Assembly: GCA_963742875.1 (NCBI GenBank) | Contig: CAVUNO010000026.1 | Coordinates: 1,054,001 to 1,118,000 of the forward strand | Origin: Bog-532 sp963742875 | Lineage (GTDB): Bacteria > Actinomycetota > Actinomycetes > Streptosporangiales > Streptosporangiaceae | Reading direction: 5' to 3' | Length of the DNA stretch: 64,000 nt | Position numbers and translations under genes: made by a program | Shown here: positions 36,257 to 45,084 of the stretch, piece after piece | How the letters are laid out: each line of letters opens with the position of its first letter | Position numbering within the stretch: position 1 is the first letter of the stretch | Notes under the pieces: model-generated | Told to the model about the DNA's origin: nothing | Databases searched by the model: none | What the model saw: only the letters and a program-made list of their open reading frames with translations

Positions 36257-36300
36257 CGCCCTTCCCGCCCTGAAGGGCGGGGATTCAAGGAAACCCGGCC
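36253..36300 (-). mobile_element. short IS200/IS605-type right end (copy E)
   Basis: Starting at ttgac (36253-36257), the hairpin cccgccctgaagggcgggg and attcaagg follow, the same order as in copies B, C and D. Only about 45 bp are recognisable; the tgaaacagg block is reduced to a short gaaac-like stretch. It sits exactly at the 3' end of the helicase gene. Confidence 0.6.
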
Positions 36301-36372
36301 GACGAGGAGCCGGGTGGTATACGCCGAGGAGTATAGCCAGCGGGGCCCCGGGCGGTTGCGTACCCTCGGGGC

Positions 36373-38280
36373 ATGGGCAGTCTCAGGGGGCCAGGCCGGT
36401 TCGCCGGCACCCGCGCAGCTGTCGGGGTGGCTGTGGTTCTGGCCGGGGCGCTGCTCAGCGCGTGCAGTTCGGGGCCCGTGCCGCAGACGACGGCTACGGC
36501 CTACCTGGCCGCGTGGAGCAAGCAGGACTGGACGGCCATGCGGCAGTTCGTGGCCAGCCCGCCGGCCGACTTCGTGACGGTCAACACGGCGGCGTTCACC
36601 GACCTGCACGTCAGCAGGGCCAGCTTCAGCGCGGGCACGCTGAAGACCAGCGGAGCTTCGGCCACCGAACCGGTCACCGAACGGCTCGACCTCGCCGGCC
36701 TCGGCACCATCACGATAAGGCCGACGCTGCACCTGGTCCAGCGCTCCGGGCACTGGCTGGTCGACTGGTCCCCGGCCACGATCGCCCCGTCGCTGCGGGC
36801 CGGCGACGAGCTCACGGTGATCACGACCTGGCCGGCGCGCGCGGCGATCGAGGGCGCGGGCGGCGTGCCGCTGACCACCCAGGCCCAGCAGGTCACGATC
36901 GGTGTCGAGGGGAGCCTGGTCAAGGACGCTACCTCGCTGACGTCGGCCCTGGTCGCCGCGGGCGCGACGGCGCAGGAGGCCAGCACCGCGATTACCGCAG
37001 CGAAGGCTCACCCAACGTTCTTCGAGCCGGTCTTCACCGTGCCGCAAGCGCGCTACGAGCAGCTCAAGCCGACCCTCTACCCGCTCCCGGGCACCGTGTT
37101 CGAGTCATCCACGACGCCGCAGGCGACCACGCCGGGGCTCACCGCAGGAGTGGTCGGCACGGTCGGGCCGATCACCGCCCAGGAACTTCGGTCGCTCGGC
37201 GCCGCCTACAGCGCGCAGAGCGTCGTCGGCCAGAGCGGGCTGGAGGCGGCCTACGAGCGCCAGCTGGCCGGCTCGCCCGGCGTGACCGTCGCGGTGATCT
37301 CAGCCAAGGGCGCGCACGTGGCGACACTCGCCACGCTGGCGGGGCACGCCGGGACGGCCGTGCAGACGACGATCGACCCGAACGTGCAGCGGGCGGCGGA
37401 GTCGGCCCTGTCCGGTGAGCGGAAGACCGCCGCGCTGGTCGCCGTCAACGCGCAGACCGGCGAGGTGCTGGCCGCGGCCAACGCCCACTCCGGTCAGTTC
37501 GACGGGGCCCTCGACGGCGCCTATCCCCCGGGCTCCACGTTCAAGGTGCTCACCTCCACCGCGCTGATCAACCACGGACTCTCACCCTCGTCGGCGGCCA
37601 GCTGCCCGGCGACGGCGACGGCCGGCGGCGAGGTGTTCCACAATGCCGAGGGTGAAGGGCAGGTCAGCGACCTGCTGGACGCGTTCGCCGAGTCGTGCAA
37701 CACCGCCTTCATCGGGCTGGCCACGGCGCACCTCACGCCGCCGGACTTCCCGTCCACCGCGGCGCTGTTCGGGCTGGGCAAGGCGCCGCAGATGGGGCTG
37801 GCCGCGTACGCCGGATCGGTGCCCACGCCGTCGGACCAGGCCGACCTGGCCGCCACGTCGATCGGGCAGGGCCGGGTGCTGGCCTCCCCGCTGAACATGG
37901 CGATGGTCGCCGCCGCGGTTGACACCGGCACCGTGCGCGCCCCGCGCCTGGTGGTGGGCGCACCGGACGACACCGCGGCCACCCACCGGCTGCCGGCCGC
38001 GGTGGTCACCGACCTGCACCAGATGATGGCGCAGGTCGTCGCGTCCGGCACCGCGGCGGGGCAGGGCCTGCCGGCCGGGACGTTCGGCAAGACGGGGACG
38101 GCCGAGTACGGGACCGGGACGCCGCTGAAGACCGACGCCTGGCTGATCGGGTTCAAGGGCAACATCGCGTTCGCGGTGCTGGTGGTCGACTCGGGTGGCG
38201 ACGGCGGTCCCACCTGCGGGCCGATCGCCGCCAAGTTCCTGCACGCCGCCGGGTCGCAGGGCACACGGCGCGCTGCGTAG
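36373..38280 (+). CDS. penicillin-binding lipoprotein (MecA-N / transpeptidase)
   Basis: A 635-residue class B penicillin-binding protein. A lipoprotein signal (LLSAC, lipidated Cys31) precedes an NTF2-like MecA-N domain (about 35-155) and a PBP dimerisation-type region. The transpeptidase motifs are intact: S388TFK, S441CN and K573TGT. It would cross-link peptidoglycan at the outer membrane face and may have low beta-lactam affinity, as for other MecA-N proteins. It is the first gene after the copy E right end and its own promoter must lie in 36300-36372. Confidence 0.9.
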   Translation: MGSLRGPGRFAGTRAAVGVAVVLAGALLSACSSGPVPQTTATAYLAAWSKQDWTAMRQFVASPPADFVTVNTAAFTDLHVSRASFSAGTLKTSGASATEPVTERLDLAGLGTITIRPTLHLVQRSGHWLVDWSPATIAPSLRAGDELTVITTWPARAAIEGAGGVPLTTQAQQVTIGVEGSLVKDATSLTSALVAAGATAQEASTAITAAKAHPTFFEPVFTVPQARYEQLKPTLYPLPGTVFESSTTPQATTPGLTAGVVGTVGPITAQELRSLGAAYSAQSVVGQSGLEAAYERQLAGSPGVTVAVISAKGAHVATLATLAGHAGTAVQTTIDPNVQRAAESALSGERKTAALVAVNAQTGEVLAAANAHSGQFDGALDGAYPPGSTFKVLTSTALINHGLSPSSAASCPATATAGGEVFHNAEGEGQVSDLLDAFAESCNTAFIGLATAHLTPPDFPSTAALFGLGKAPQMGLAAYAGSVPTPSDQADLAATSIGQGRVLASPLNMAMVAAAVDTGTVRAPRLVVGAPDDTAATHRLPAAVVTDLHQMMAQVVASGTAAGQGLPAGTFGKTGTAEYGTGTPLKTDAWLIGFKGNIAFAVLVVDSGGDGGPTCGPIAAKFLHAAGSQGTRRAA

Positions 38281-38336
38281 GGCACACGCCGCGGACCGTC
38301 CCTGCGCTCGGTCGCCACCGATCAGGGACGCCAGGC

Positions 38337-38495
38337 CTATCCAACGGTCGGATACATCTGTGGCTTTCTGTAGTACATACCCGTCGCAGCTATTCGATAC
38401 TCGCTCCACGCGGCGATGCGGGGGTGGTCACGCCGGGCGGTCAGGTACGCGGCGCGGAACAGGGCCGCGAACCGCTCCCCCCGCTCGTCGGTCAC
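38337..38495 (-). CDS. small hypothetical protein (possible sigma-factor N-terminal relic)
   Basis: A 52-residue frame from GTG 38495 reads VTDERGERFAALFRAAYLTA, then basic and Tyr-rich sequence. The opening resembles the first helix of ECF sigma factors (GERFAALFRA), but the rest does not continue as a sigma factor. It may be a fused 5' relic rather than a functional gene. No clear ribosome site was found. Confidence 0.35.
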   Translation of the reverse strand: MTDERGERFAALFRAAYLTARRDHPRIAAWSEYRIAATGMYYRKPQMYPTVG

Positions 38496-38544
38496 GCGAC
38501 CAGGCTCGCGGCTCCGGTTTCCATCGTCAATCCCGATGGAACCG

Positions 38545-40501
38545 TCAGCTGGTGTCGGGCCGGAAGACGAGGACCAGGACGCGGACGGCCAGGATCGCGG
38601 CAACGACCAGGAGGCAGTACCCGAAGAAGGCGTACAGGGTGACGGCCGGGGTCACGTTCGGCCCACCGTGCAGGCCGATCATCATCACGGCGATGATGCC
38701 GGCCGCGGCGGCCAGGAAGGCAAGCAGCACCTGGTGCAGCAGACCGGTGACGTAACGGCGGTCGGACGCGTCGGCCAGGAAACGGACGTTGTGGCTGAGC
38801 CGGCCCGTCTCCAGCGCGCCAGCGATGCGGTCGATGCGGCGCGGCAGCCGGCGCAGCATGGGCAGCAGCGACGCCAGTTCGTCCATGGCCGTCTGCCGTA
38901 GGGTGTCCCGGCTGAACTGCCCGGCAAGCTGCTCAGCGGCGAACCGGCGCGCCTCGGTCACGATGTCGAACCCGGGCGCGAGCTGGGTCAGCGTGCCCTC
39001 CATGGTGGCGAGCGAGCGGAAAACGGCCGCGATCTCAGGCGGTACCGCCAGCCCGTGGTCGGCGATAATGCGGAACAGGTCGGTGAACATCCGCACGTCC
39101 GGGGTGATCCCGGCCGCGACATGCCGGGCCGCGAACCGGCCCAGGGCCCGCTCCAGGCGCAGCTCGTCGAGTTCCTCGGGACGCTCCACGACATCCAGCA
39201 GCGCGTCGGCCAGCGCGGCGGGTTCGCCCCGGTCGAGGGCCAGCAGCAGGCGCTGCAGCGCGCCGCGCAGGCCGGCATCGATACGGCCGACCGAGCCGAA
39301 GTCGAGCAGGCCGAGCGTCCCGTCGGTGAGCAGTAGCACGTTACCCGGGTGCGGATCGGCGTGGAATGTCCCGTCCAGCAGGACCTGGCACAGCAGGGTG
39401 TCGAGCAGGCCGCGGGCGAGCGCGGCCCGCGCGTCGGCGGGCATGGCCGCCGCGGCCAGCGGGCGCCCGTCGAGGAACTCCATGACGAGGACCTTTTCGC
39501 CGCACAACGGCAGGTGCGGGACCGGCACCCGGACGTTGGGACTGCGCTTGGCCGCCGCGGCGGCCACCGCGATCATGTTGCGGGCCTCGATCCGCAGGTC
39601 GAGTTCCTCGCGCAGCGCGTCGGCGAAACCGTGCGACAGTTCCACCGCGCCGACGGCCCGGCCCCAGTTCGTGCCGCGCTGCAGCCGGACCGCGAGCCGG
39701 ACGATGATGTCCAGATCCCGGTCTACCACGCCGCGCACGTCCGGCCGGCACACCTTGACGACCACCCTGTCTCCCGACGAGAGCGTGGCGGCGTGCACCT
39801 GGGCGATGGAGGCCGCGGCGATCGGCTCGCGGTCGAAGGTGGCGAACAGGTCGCCGGAGCCCAGTTCGGTCCGCAGGACGTTGGCGACCTGCGGCCAGGG
39901 CACCTGCGGGGCGTCGTCCTGCAGACGGGTCAGCTCGGCGATGAACTCGGGCGGGACCAGGTCACGGCGGGTGGAGAGCACCTGGCCCAGTTTGACGAAC
40001 GTGACCCCGCCGTCCTCCAGGGCCAGCCGGAGCGACCGGGCCAGCCGGGCCCGCCCCTCGGTGGTGGCCAGCTCCGACCGCCGCCCGCCGCGCAGGTAGG
40101 GCAGCAGCCCGCGGCGGACCAGGATCCGGCTGATCTGCGAGTAGCGGCGGGTCCGGCCCACTTGCCAGGCGCAGGCCGCGCAGCACGTACAGCGGGCCGG
40201 GCAGCGAGCCGCTCGGCACCAGGGCCTCGGAGATGACCAGGAAGATCATCCCGACCAGCAGCGCGATGACCACGCCGAGGATCACGAACCACAACCCCGG
40301 CAGGACGCCGCGGCCCTTGGCGACCGCGGGGCCGCCGATGGCCGCGATGATCGGTGACGCGACGAAGAACGCGATGAGGCCGGCCAGCAGCGTCCGCAGC
40401 GCGGACAGGGGCAGGCCCATCAGCCGTCGGACACCAAACGCGAACACGGTCACCGTCAGGGCGGTGCCGAGCGCGACGAGCGGGAAGTTCAGCGCGGTCA
40501 T
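38545..40501 (-). pseudogene. UbiB/ABC1-family atypical kinase, split by one frameshift
   Basis: The 5' part (40501 to about 40165, MTALNFPLVALG...) encodes three to four membrane helices and ends SEALVPSGSLPGPLYVLRGL. One base further on, the frame from 40161 to 38545 continues as the ABC1 kinase: FVKLGQVLSTRRDLVPPEF (KxGQ motif), AAASIAQVHAAT (Ala-rich loop), VVVKVCRPDV (Lys), FHADPHPGNVLL and LLDFGSVG, then two C-terminal membrane helices. Actinobacterial homologues carry both parts in one chain, so an extra base near 40163 breaks it. The kinase part could be expressed alone from GTG 40161. Confidence 0.78.
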
Positions 40502-40549
40502 GGAGTGAGCGGAGCGGCAGAAGTGGTCATGGTGGGCACGACGGCGGCG

Positions 40550-41071
40550 TCACATCTGGAGGACGGCGGCGCCGTGGACGCGTTCGGCTTCGAGGTCGGC
40601 CAGGGCCTGGTCAGCCTGGCTGAACGGATACGGGGTGGTCGTCACCTTGATCTTGACGCGTTCGGCTTCGAGGTCGGCCAGGGCCTGGTCAGCCTGGCTG
40701 AACGGATACGGGGTGGTCGTCACCTTGATCTTGACGCGTTCGGCCAGGGTGAGGAATTCCTGGGCGTCGCCGCGGGTGTTGGACGTGACGCTGCGCAGGT
40801 TCCGCTCCTGGAACAGATGCTTCTCGTAGTTCAGGGACGGGATGTCGGTCAGGTAGATCCCGGCGACGGCCAGCGTCCCGTTCCGGTCCAGGGCGGCCAG
40901 CGCGGCCGGCACGATGGTGCCGACCGGGGCGAACAGGTCGGTGCGGCAGACACCGCACACGATGACCTTGACGAGGAGCTCGCCCGGACCGGGCTCGGGC
41001 ACCGGCCGGTCGGTCAGTTCCAGCGGCCCGGATGACATCGGCCGGGCCTTGGCGACAACCCATGCGCGCAT
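40550..41071 (-). pseudogene. zinc alcohol dehydrogenase reduced by internal deletion, with in-frame duplication
   Basis: Residues 1-50 (MRAWVVAKARPMSSGPLELT, VKVIVCGVCRTD) are the start of an MDR alcohol dehydrogenase. At about residue 50 the chain jumps to the C-terminal third (DRNGTLAVAGIYLTDIPSL, HLFQERNLRSVTSNTRGDA). The structural zinc loop and the NAD-binding Rossmann core, about 150 residues, are missing. The joined frame remains open. Near the end a 26-residue stretch (ERVKIKVTTTPYPF and following) occurs twice in a row. It cannot be an active dehydrogenase. Confidence 0.85.
40577..40744. repeat. 78-bp perfect in-frame tandem duplication
   Basis: gacgcgttcggcttcgag and the next 60 bp occur at 40577-40654 and again at 40655-40732, followed by a 12-bp partial third copy. 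The unit is 26 codons, so the alcohol dehydrogenase remnant keeps its frame. No mismatch was seen between the copies, pointing to a recent event (or an assembly artefact). Confidence 0.95.
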
Positions 41072-41228
41072 GCGCCTAACGTTACGGCCCCGGCTACGGC
41101 CGAGTCAGCCGGCCCACGGGAGACCAGGGGCGGAAACGAGCTGGCAGCGAGGAGCACGTAGCGCATGAACCGCGAGGAACGCAGGCGATTCGTCCGGACC
41201 ACCGGACCTGTGTCTTCGGCGACCAGAT

Positions 41229-41425
41229 AGCCGCCGTGACGGGCTTCGGCCAGGGCAAAGCCCGGCTGGCGGCGCTGGACCCGGAAGCGGCGCTCGAACT
41301 GCGCCGCATCCTCCTCCTGCCGGTAAGGCGGGTCGGCGCCGACCTCGGCGTGCAGGGCCCGCAGTTTTTCCGCGTGCGCCGCGGCCTGCGTCGCGTCGAG
41401 CAGCTCGAACGTGATACCGGACGTG
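41229..41425 (-). pseudogene. N-terminal fragment of a GNAT acetyltransferase
   Basis: The reverse strand reads TFELLDATQAAAHAEKLRAL, then HAEVGADPPYRQEE, FERRFRVQRRQPGFALAEAR and HGGYLV, the opening of a GNAT-type N-acetyltransferase. Homology ends at GGYLV, before the acetyl-CoA-binding loop. No clear ATG or GTG exists at the start. It is a truncated relic lying directly after the UBP zinc-finger gene. Confidence 0.6.
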
Positions 41426-41434
41426 GGCGGGCGG

Positions 41435-41788
41435 CTAGTAATGCAGGTGGGCCTGCCAGTCGGCGGGCACCCGCCCGGCGGGGCCGGGGGTGGGCTGATC
41501 GAGCGGGTGGTGGTCCGGCGCGGCCAGCTCCGGGCCGCGCTCGTAGAGCTGCTCGTCCGGGTAACTCCAGAACCACGCCTCCCCCGGCTCGAAGCTCTGG
41601 ATGACCGGGTGGCCGGTCTCCTTGGCGTGCCCGCTCGCGTGCTGGGCCGGCGAGGAGTCACAGCAGCCGACGTGCCCGCACTGCGCGCACCGCCGCAGAT
41701 GGAACCACCAGCCGCCGGTCGCGTCGCACTCGGCGCAGCCATTCCCGCTCGGCGGCACGGACGGGTCTACCCCTGGTACCTCGGTCAT
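41435..41788 (-). CDS. UBP-type zinc-finger protein
   Basis: A 117-residue protein. Zinc ligands form a ZnF-UBP pattern: CAECDATGGWWFHLRRCAQC, GHVGCCDSS, HASGH and ETGHPVIQSFEPGEAWFW. Bacterial UBP fingers cannot bind ubiquitin and may recognise a C-terminal peptide of a partner. Its ATG overlaps the stop of the histidine kinase (TAATG), so it is co-translated with the redox operon. Tyr and His at the C-terminus are conserved-looking. Confidence 0.85.
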   Translation of the reverse strand: MTEVPGVDPSVPPSGNGCAECDATGGWWFHLRRCAQCGHVGCCDSSPAQHASGHAKETGHPVIQSFEPGEAWFWSYPDEQLYERGPELAAPDHHPLDQPTPGPAGRVPADWQAHLHY

Positions 41789-43272
41789 TATGGCTCCTGC
41801 TGGTCGGGCCGGTCGGGCTGGTCAGGATCGGGCGCGGTCACGGGCAGCCAGACTCGGAAATGCGTGTCCCCGGGGGCCGAGAAGACGTTGATCTCCCCGT
41901 GGTGTTTCATGACGATCCGCCAGGAGATGTCGAGCCCGAGTCCGGTGCCCTCCCCCACCGGCTTGGTGGTGAAGAACGGTTCGAAGATACGCGGCTGGAT
42001 GTCCGGCGGGACACCCGGGCCGGTGTCGCCGAAATCGATGAGCAGCTTCTCACGGTCCATCGCGGTGCGCACGCTGAGCGTGCCGTGGCCGCCCATGGCG
42101 GAGACCGCGTTGTCGATCAGGTTCGTCCAGACCTGGTTGAGCTCGGCCGCGTAGGCCGGGATCTTCGGCAGGGTCCGATCGTAGTCCTTGACGACCTTGA
42201 TCCCCTTGCCGATCTTGCCCATGAGCATCAGCAGCGTGCTGTCCAGCAGGTCGTGCACGTCGATGTCCTGGTACGCCGCCCGGTCCAGCTGGGAGTACTG
42301 CTTGGCCGCGCCGACCAGGTGCATGATCCGGCCGGTGGAGTCCTGGATCTCGTTCATCAGCAGCTCGGTCTCGACCGTGTAGGTCAGCCACCGGACCGCG
42401 CCGTCCAGATGCTCCGTCCCCACGATCTCGGCCACCTGGTCGAGCCACTCGGTATCCAGGCCCGCCTGGACCAGGACCGGGGCGAGGTCCCAGCTGCCCC
42501 CGATGCCGTAGCCGTCGAGCCAGTCGGCCACCGCGTCCTCGGCGTCGGAGGCCTCCATCGGGCCGAGCGCCGGGGCCTTGGACACCCGCTCCACGGCCCG
42601 TTCCTGCATTTCGGTCAGGCTCTCCAGGGTGGCCTGGTGATAGGGGTGCTTGGTCAGGATGCCGAGCTTGTGCCGCATCCCGGCGACCCGCTCGCGCAGC
42701 GCCGCGGTCGCGCGGACGGCCGCCGCAGCGGGGTTGTTCAGCTCGTGGGTGAGACCGGCCGACAGCGAGCCCAGGGCCAGCAGCCGTTCGCGCTGGCTGA
42801 CAGCCTGCTGGGCGGCCTTGTTGCCGAAGAACGCCCCCTCCAGCAGGTGGACCGCGAGCGGGAACCATTCGGTCATCATCTGCGCGAAGCAGCCGGCGTC
42901 CAGCACGAAGAAGCGGGACGGGACCGTCACCCGCAGCGAGCTGTTGTAGTTCCGCGGGGCGCGCTCACCCAGGTAGGACTGGAAGGCGCCCGCGTAGACG
43001 CCGGGGTCGGACGTACGGTTCACTTCAATGTCGTCCGAGCCCACCCGGCGCGACAGCACCAGGGTGCCTTCCAGCAGCACGTAGAAGCAGCTAGCCGGGT
43101 CGCCCTCGGTATAGACGGGGCCCGGCGGGAACACCTCGACGCGGCCCTCCTGGCATAGCCACTCCACCTGATCGGAGTTCAGCTTCTCGAACAGGAACAG
43201 CGAGCGGAGCTCCGCCGGGTTGCACTTCGCCGTGCGGCCCGCCGAGGCGGGCTGGGCCTGGTCTGCGGTCAC
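41788..43272 (-). CDS. cyclic-nucleotide-domain sensor histidine kinase
   Basis: A 494-residue soluble histidine kinase. Residues about 22-135 are a CRP-like cyclic-nucleotide-binding domain (FFVL and EGDPASCFYVLLEGTLVLS). The phospho-acceptor is His176 in SAGLTHELNNPAAA. The ATPase has N-box NQVWTNLIDNAVSAMGG, G1 DTGPGVPP and G2 GTGLGLDI. There is no membrane segment, so it senses an intracellular signal. It overlaps the receiver-TrxR gene by 4 bp and is probably its kinase partner. Confidence 0.9.
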   Translation of the reverse strand: MTADQAQPASAGRTAKCNPAELRSLFLFEKLNSDQVEWLCQEGRVEVFPPGPVYTEGDPASCFYVLLEGTLVLSRRVGSDDIEVNRTSDPGVYAGAFQSYLGERAPRNYNSSLRVTVPSRFFVLDAGCFAQMMTEWFPLAVHLLEGAFFGNKAAQQAVSQRERLLALGSLSAGLTHELNNPAAAAVRATAALRERVAGMRHKLGILTKHPYHQATLESLTEMQERAVERVSKAPALGPMEASDAEDAVADWLDGYGIGGSWDLAPVLVQAGLDTEWLDQVAEIVGTEHLDGAVRWLTYTVETELLMNEIQDSTGRIMHLVGAAKQYSQLDRAAYQDIDVHDLLDSTLLMLMGKIGKGIKVVKDYDRTLPKIPAYAAELNQVWTNLIDNAVSAMGGHGTLSVRTAMDREKLLIDFGDTGPGVPPDIQPRIFEPFFTTKPVGEGTGLGLDISWRIVMKHHGEINVFSAPGDTHFRVWLPVTAPDPDQPDRPDQQEP

Positions 43273-44948
43273 AACTTCTCCAGGTAGCGATGAACGAGCA
43301 TGACGGCCATGGCGCCCTCGCCGACGGCGGAGGCGACACGCTTGGCGGACTCGGCGCGGACGTCACCGGCCGCGAACACGCCGGGGACGCTGGTTTCCAG
43401 GTGGTAAGGCGGGCGGTCCAGCGGCCATTCCGGCGGCTGCTCACCGCTCTCGGCCAGGTCGGGGCCGGCCAGCACGAAACCGCGGTCGTCCCGTATCACC
43501 ACGCCGTCCAGCCAGCCGGTCAGCGGGGCGGCGCCGATGAAGACGAACAGCCACTGAGCGTCGACGTCCTCTTCGGCGCCGGTGTTCGCGTCGCGCAGCG
43601 TAAGCCCCTCCAGGTGGCCGTCGCCGTAGGCGCCGACCACCTCGGTACAGGTGCGCACGGTGATGTTCGGGACGTTCCTGACCTGCTCGATGAGGTAGTG
43701 GGACATGGACTTGGTCAGGGACGGGCCGCGCACCAGGATCGTCACCGACCGGGCGCCGCGGGCCAGGTAGACCGCGGCCTGCCCGGCGGAGTTGGCGCCG
43801 CCCACGATGTAGACGTCACTGCCGATGCAGGCGGCCGCCTCGGTCAGCGAGGAGCCGTAGTAGACGCCGCACCCGGTCAGCGGCTGGAGACCCGGCCCGG
43901 TCAGCCGGCGGTACTCGACACCGGTGGACAGGATCACGCTATGCGCGTCCAGCGCGGACCCGTCGGAGAAACGGACGGTCCGGGCCGAGCCGTTGATCTC
44001 CAGGCCGGTCACCTCGCGGGTGGTGAGCACCTCCGCGCCGAACTTGGCGGCCTGGAGACGGGCGCGCGTGGTGAGCTGCGCGCCGGACACCCCGTCCGGG
44101 AAACCCAGGTAATTCTCGATCCGGGAGCTCTGGCCGGCCTGCCCGCCGGTCGCGGTGCGCTCCACCAGCACGGTCCGCAGGCCCTCGGACGCCCCGTAGA
44201 CGGCCGCGCCGAGGCCGGCCGGACCACCGCCGATGACGATGAGGTCGTAGAAGTCGGCCGATGGTGTGGTGGCCAGGCCCACGCGGCCGGCCAGTTCCGC
44301 GTCGGACGGCGCGACCAGGACATCGTGCTCCAGCGTGATCACCACGGGCAGCGTGAGCCCGTCCTCGTTGGCCGCCTCCAGCAGCCGCTTGCCCTCCGGC
44401 TCGTCGGAGGCGAACCAGCGGTAGGGCACCTGGTTGCGGGCCAGGAACTCGCGCACCTCCGACGACCGGGCGGACCAGCGGTGACCGATCACCTTGATCT
44501 CGGGCACCACGCGGTGGTCCGAGGCCCGCCAGGTCTCCAGCAGGGTGTCCACCACCGGATAGAGCTTCTCCTCCGGCGGATCCCAGGGCTTGAGCAGGTA
44601 ATGGTCGAGGTCGACGACGTTGATCGCGTCGATCGCGGCGCTGGTGTCGGCGTAGGCGGTGAGCAGGATGCGGCGGGCGCCCGGGTACACGTCCATCGCG
44701 CGTTCCAGGAACTCGACGCCGTTCATCTGCGGCATCCGGTAATCGGCCAGGATGACCGCGACCTGATCGCCGCGCAGCTTCAGCTCGTGCAGCGCGTCCA
44801 GCGCCGACTGGCCGGATTCCGCACGGACGATCCGGTACTGGCTGCCGTAGCGTCTCCGCAGGTCACGGGCGACTGCCCGGGAAACGTCCGGGTCATCGTC
44901 GACGGTAAGGATCGCGGTCCGCGCCGGATCGGCGGGGGTCGGCGGCAT
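43269..44948 (-). CDS. response-regulator receiver / thioredoxin-reductase-like fusion
   Basis: A 559-residue fusion starting at ATG 44948; the open frame further upstream is only the antisense of a tandem repeat. Residues 10-135 are a receiver with Asp17-Asp19, phospho-acceptor Asp69, Thr97 and Lys120. Residues 150-225 look like a glutaredoxin fold without CxxC. Residues 233-559 are a thioredoxin-reductase-like flavoprotein (GGGPAGLGAAVYGA, VGGANSAGQAA, VFAAGDVR). The redox CxxC is missing: only Cys360 in TGCGVYYGSS remains. It probably links phosphorelay to an FAD/NADPH activity. Confidence 0.9.
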   Translation of the reverse strand: MPPTPADPARTAILTVDDDPDVSRAVARDLRRRYGSQYRIVRAESGQSALDALHELKLRGDQVAVILADYRMPQMNGVEFLERAMDVYPGARRILLTAYADTSAAIDAINVVDLDHYLLKPWDPPEEKLYPVVDTLLETWRASDHRVVPEIKVIGHRWSARSSEVREFLARNQVPYRWFASDEPEGKRLLEAANEDGLTLPVVITLEHDVLVAPSDAELAGRVGLATTPSADFYDLIVIGGGPAGLGAAVYGASEGLRTVLVERTATGGQAGQSSRIENYLGFPDGVSGAQLTTRARLQAAKFGAEVLTTREVTGLEINGSARTVRFSDGSALDAHSVILSTGVEYRRLTGPGLQPLTGCGVYYGSSLTEAAACIGSDVYIVGGANSAGQAAVYLARGARSVTILVRGPSLTKSMSHYLIEQVRNVPNITVRTCTEVVGAYGDGHLEGLTLRDANTGAEEDVDAQWLFVFIGAAPLTGWLDGVVIRDDRGFVLAGPDLAESGEQPPEWPLDRPPYHLETSVPGVFAAGDVRAESAKRVASAVGEGAMAVMLVHRYLEKL

Positions 44949-45084
44949 GAGCGCTCCGTATGGTCGTGGGCTCCTTGGCCCGTTCGGGGCATACGGAAGC
45001 CATCGTAGATTCCCCGTGCCCGGATTGCCCGGGCCGGGTTTCCGCTCCCCGCGTAACGCGCCCCCGTACTTAGCGACAGCCGGG

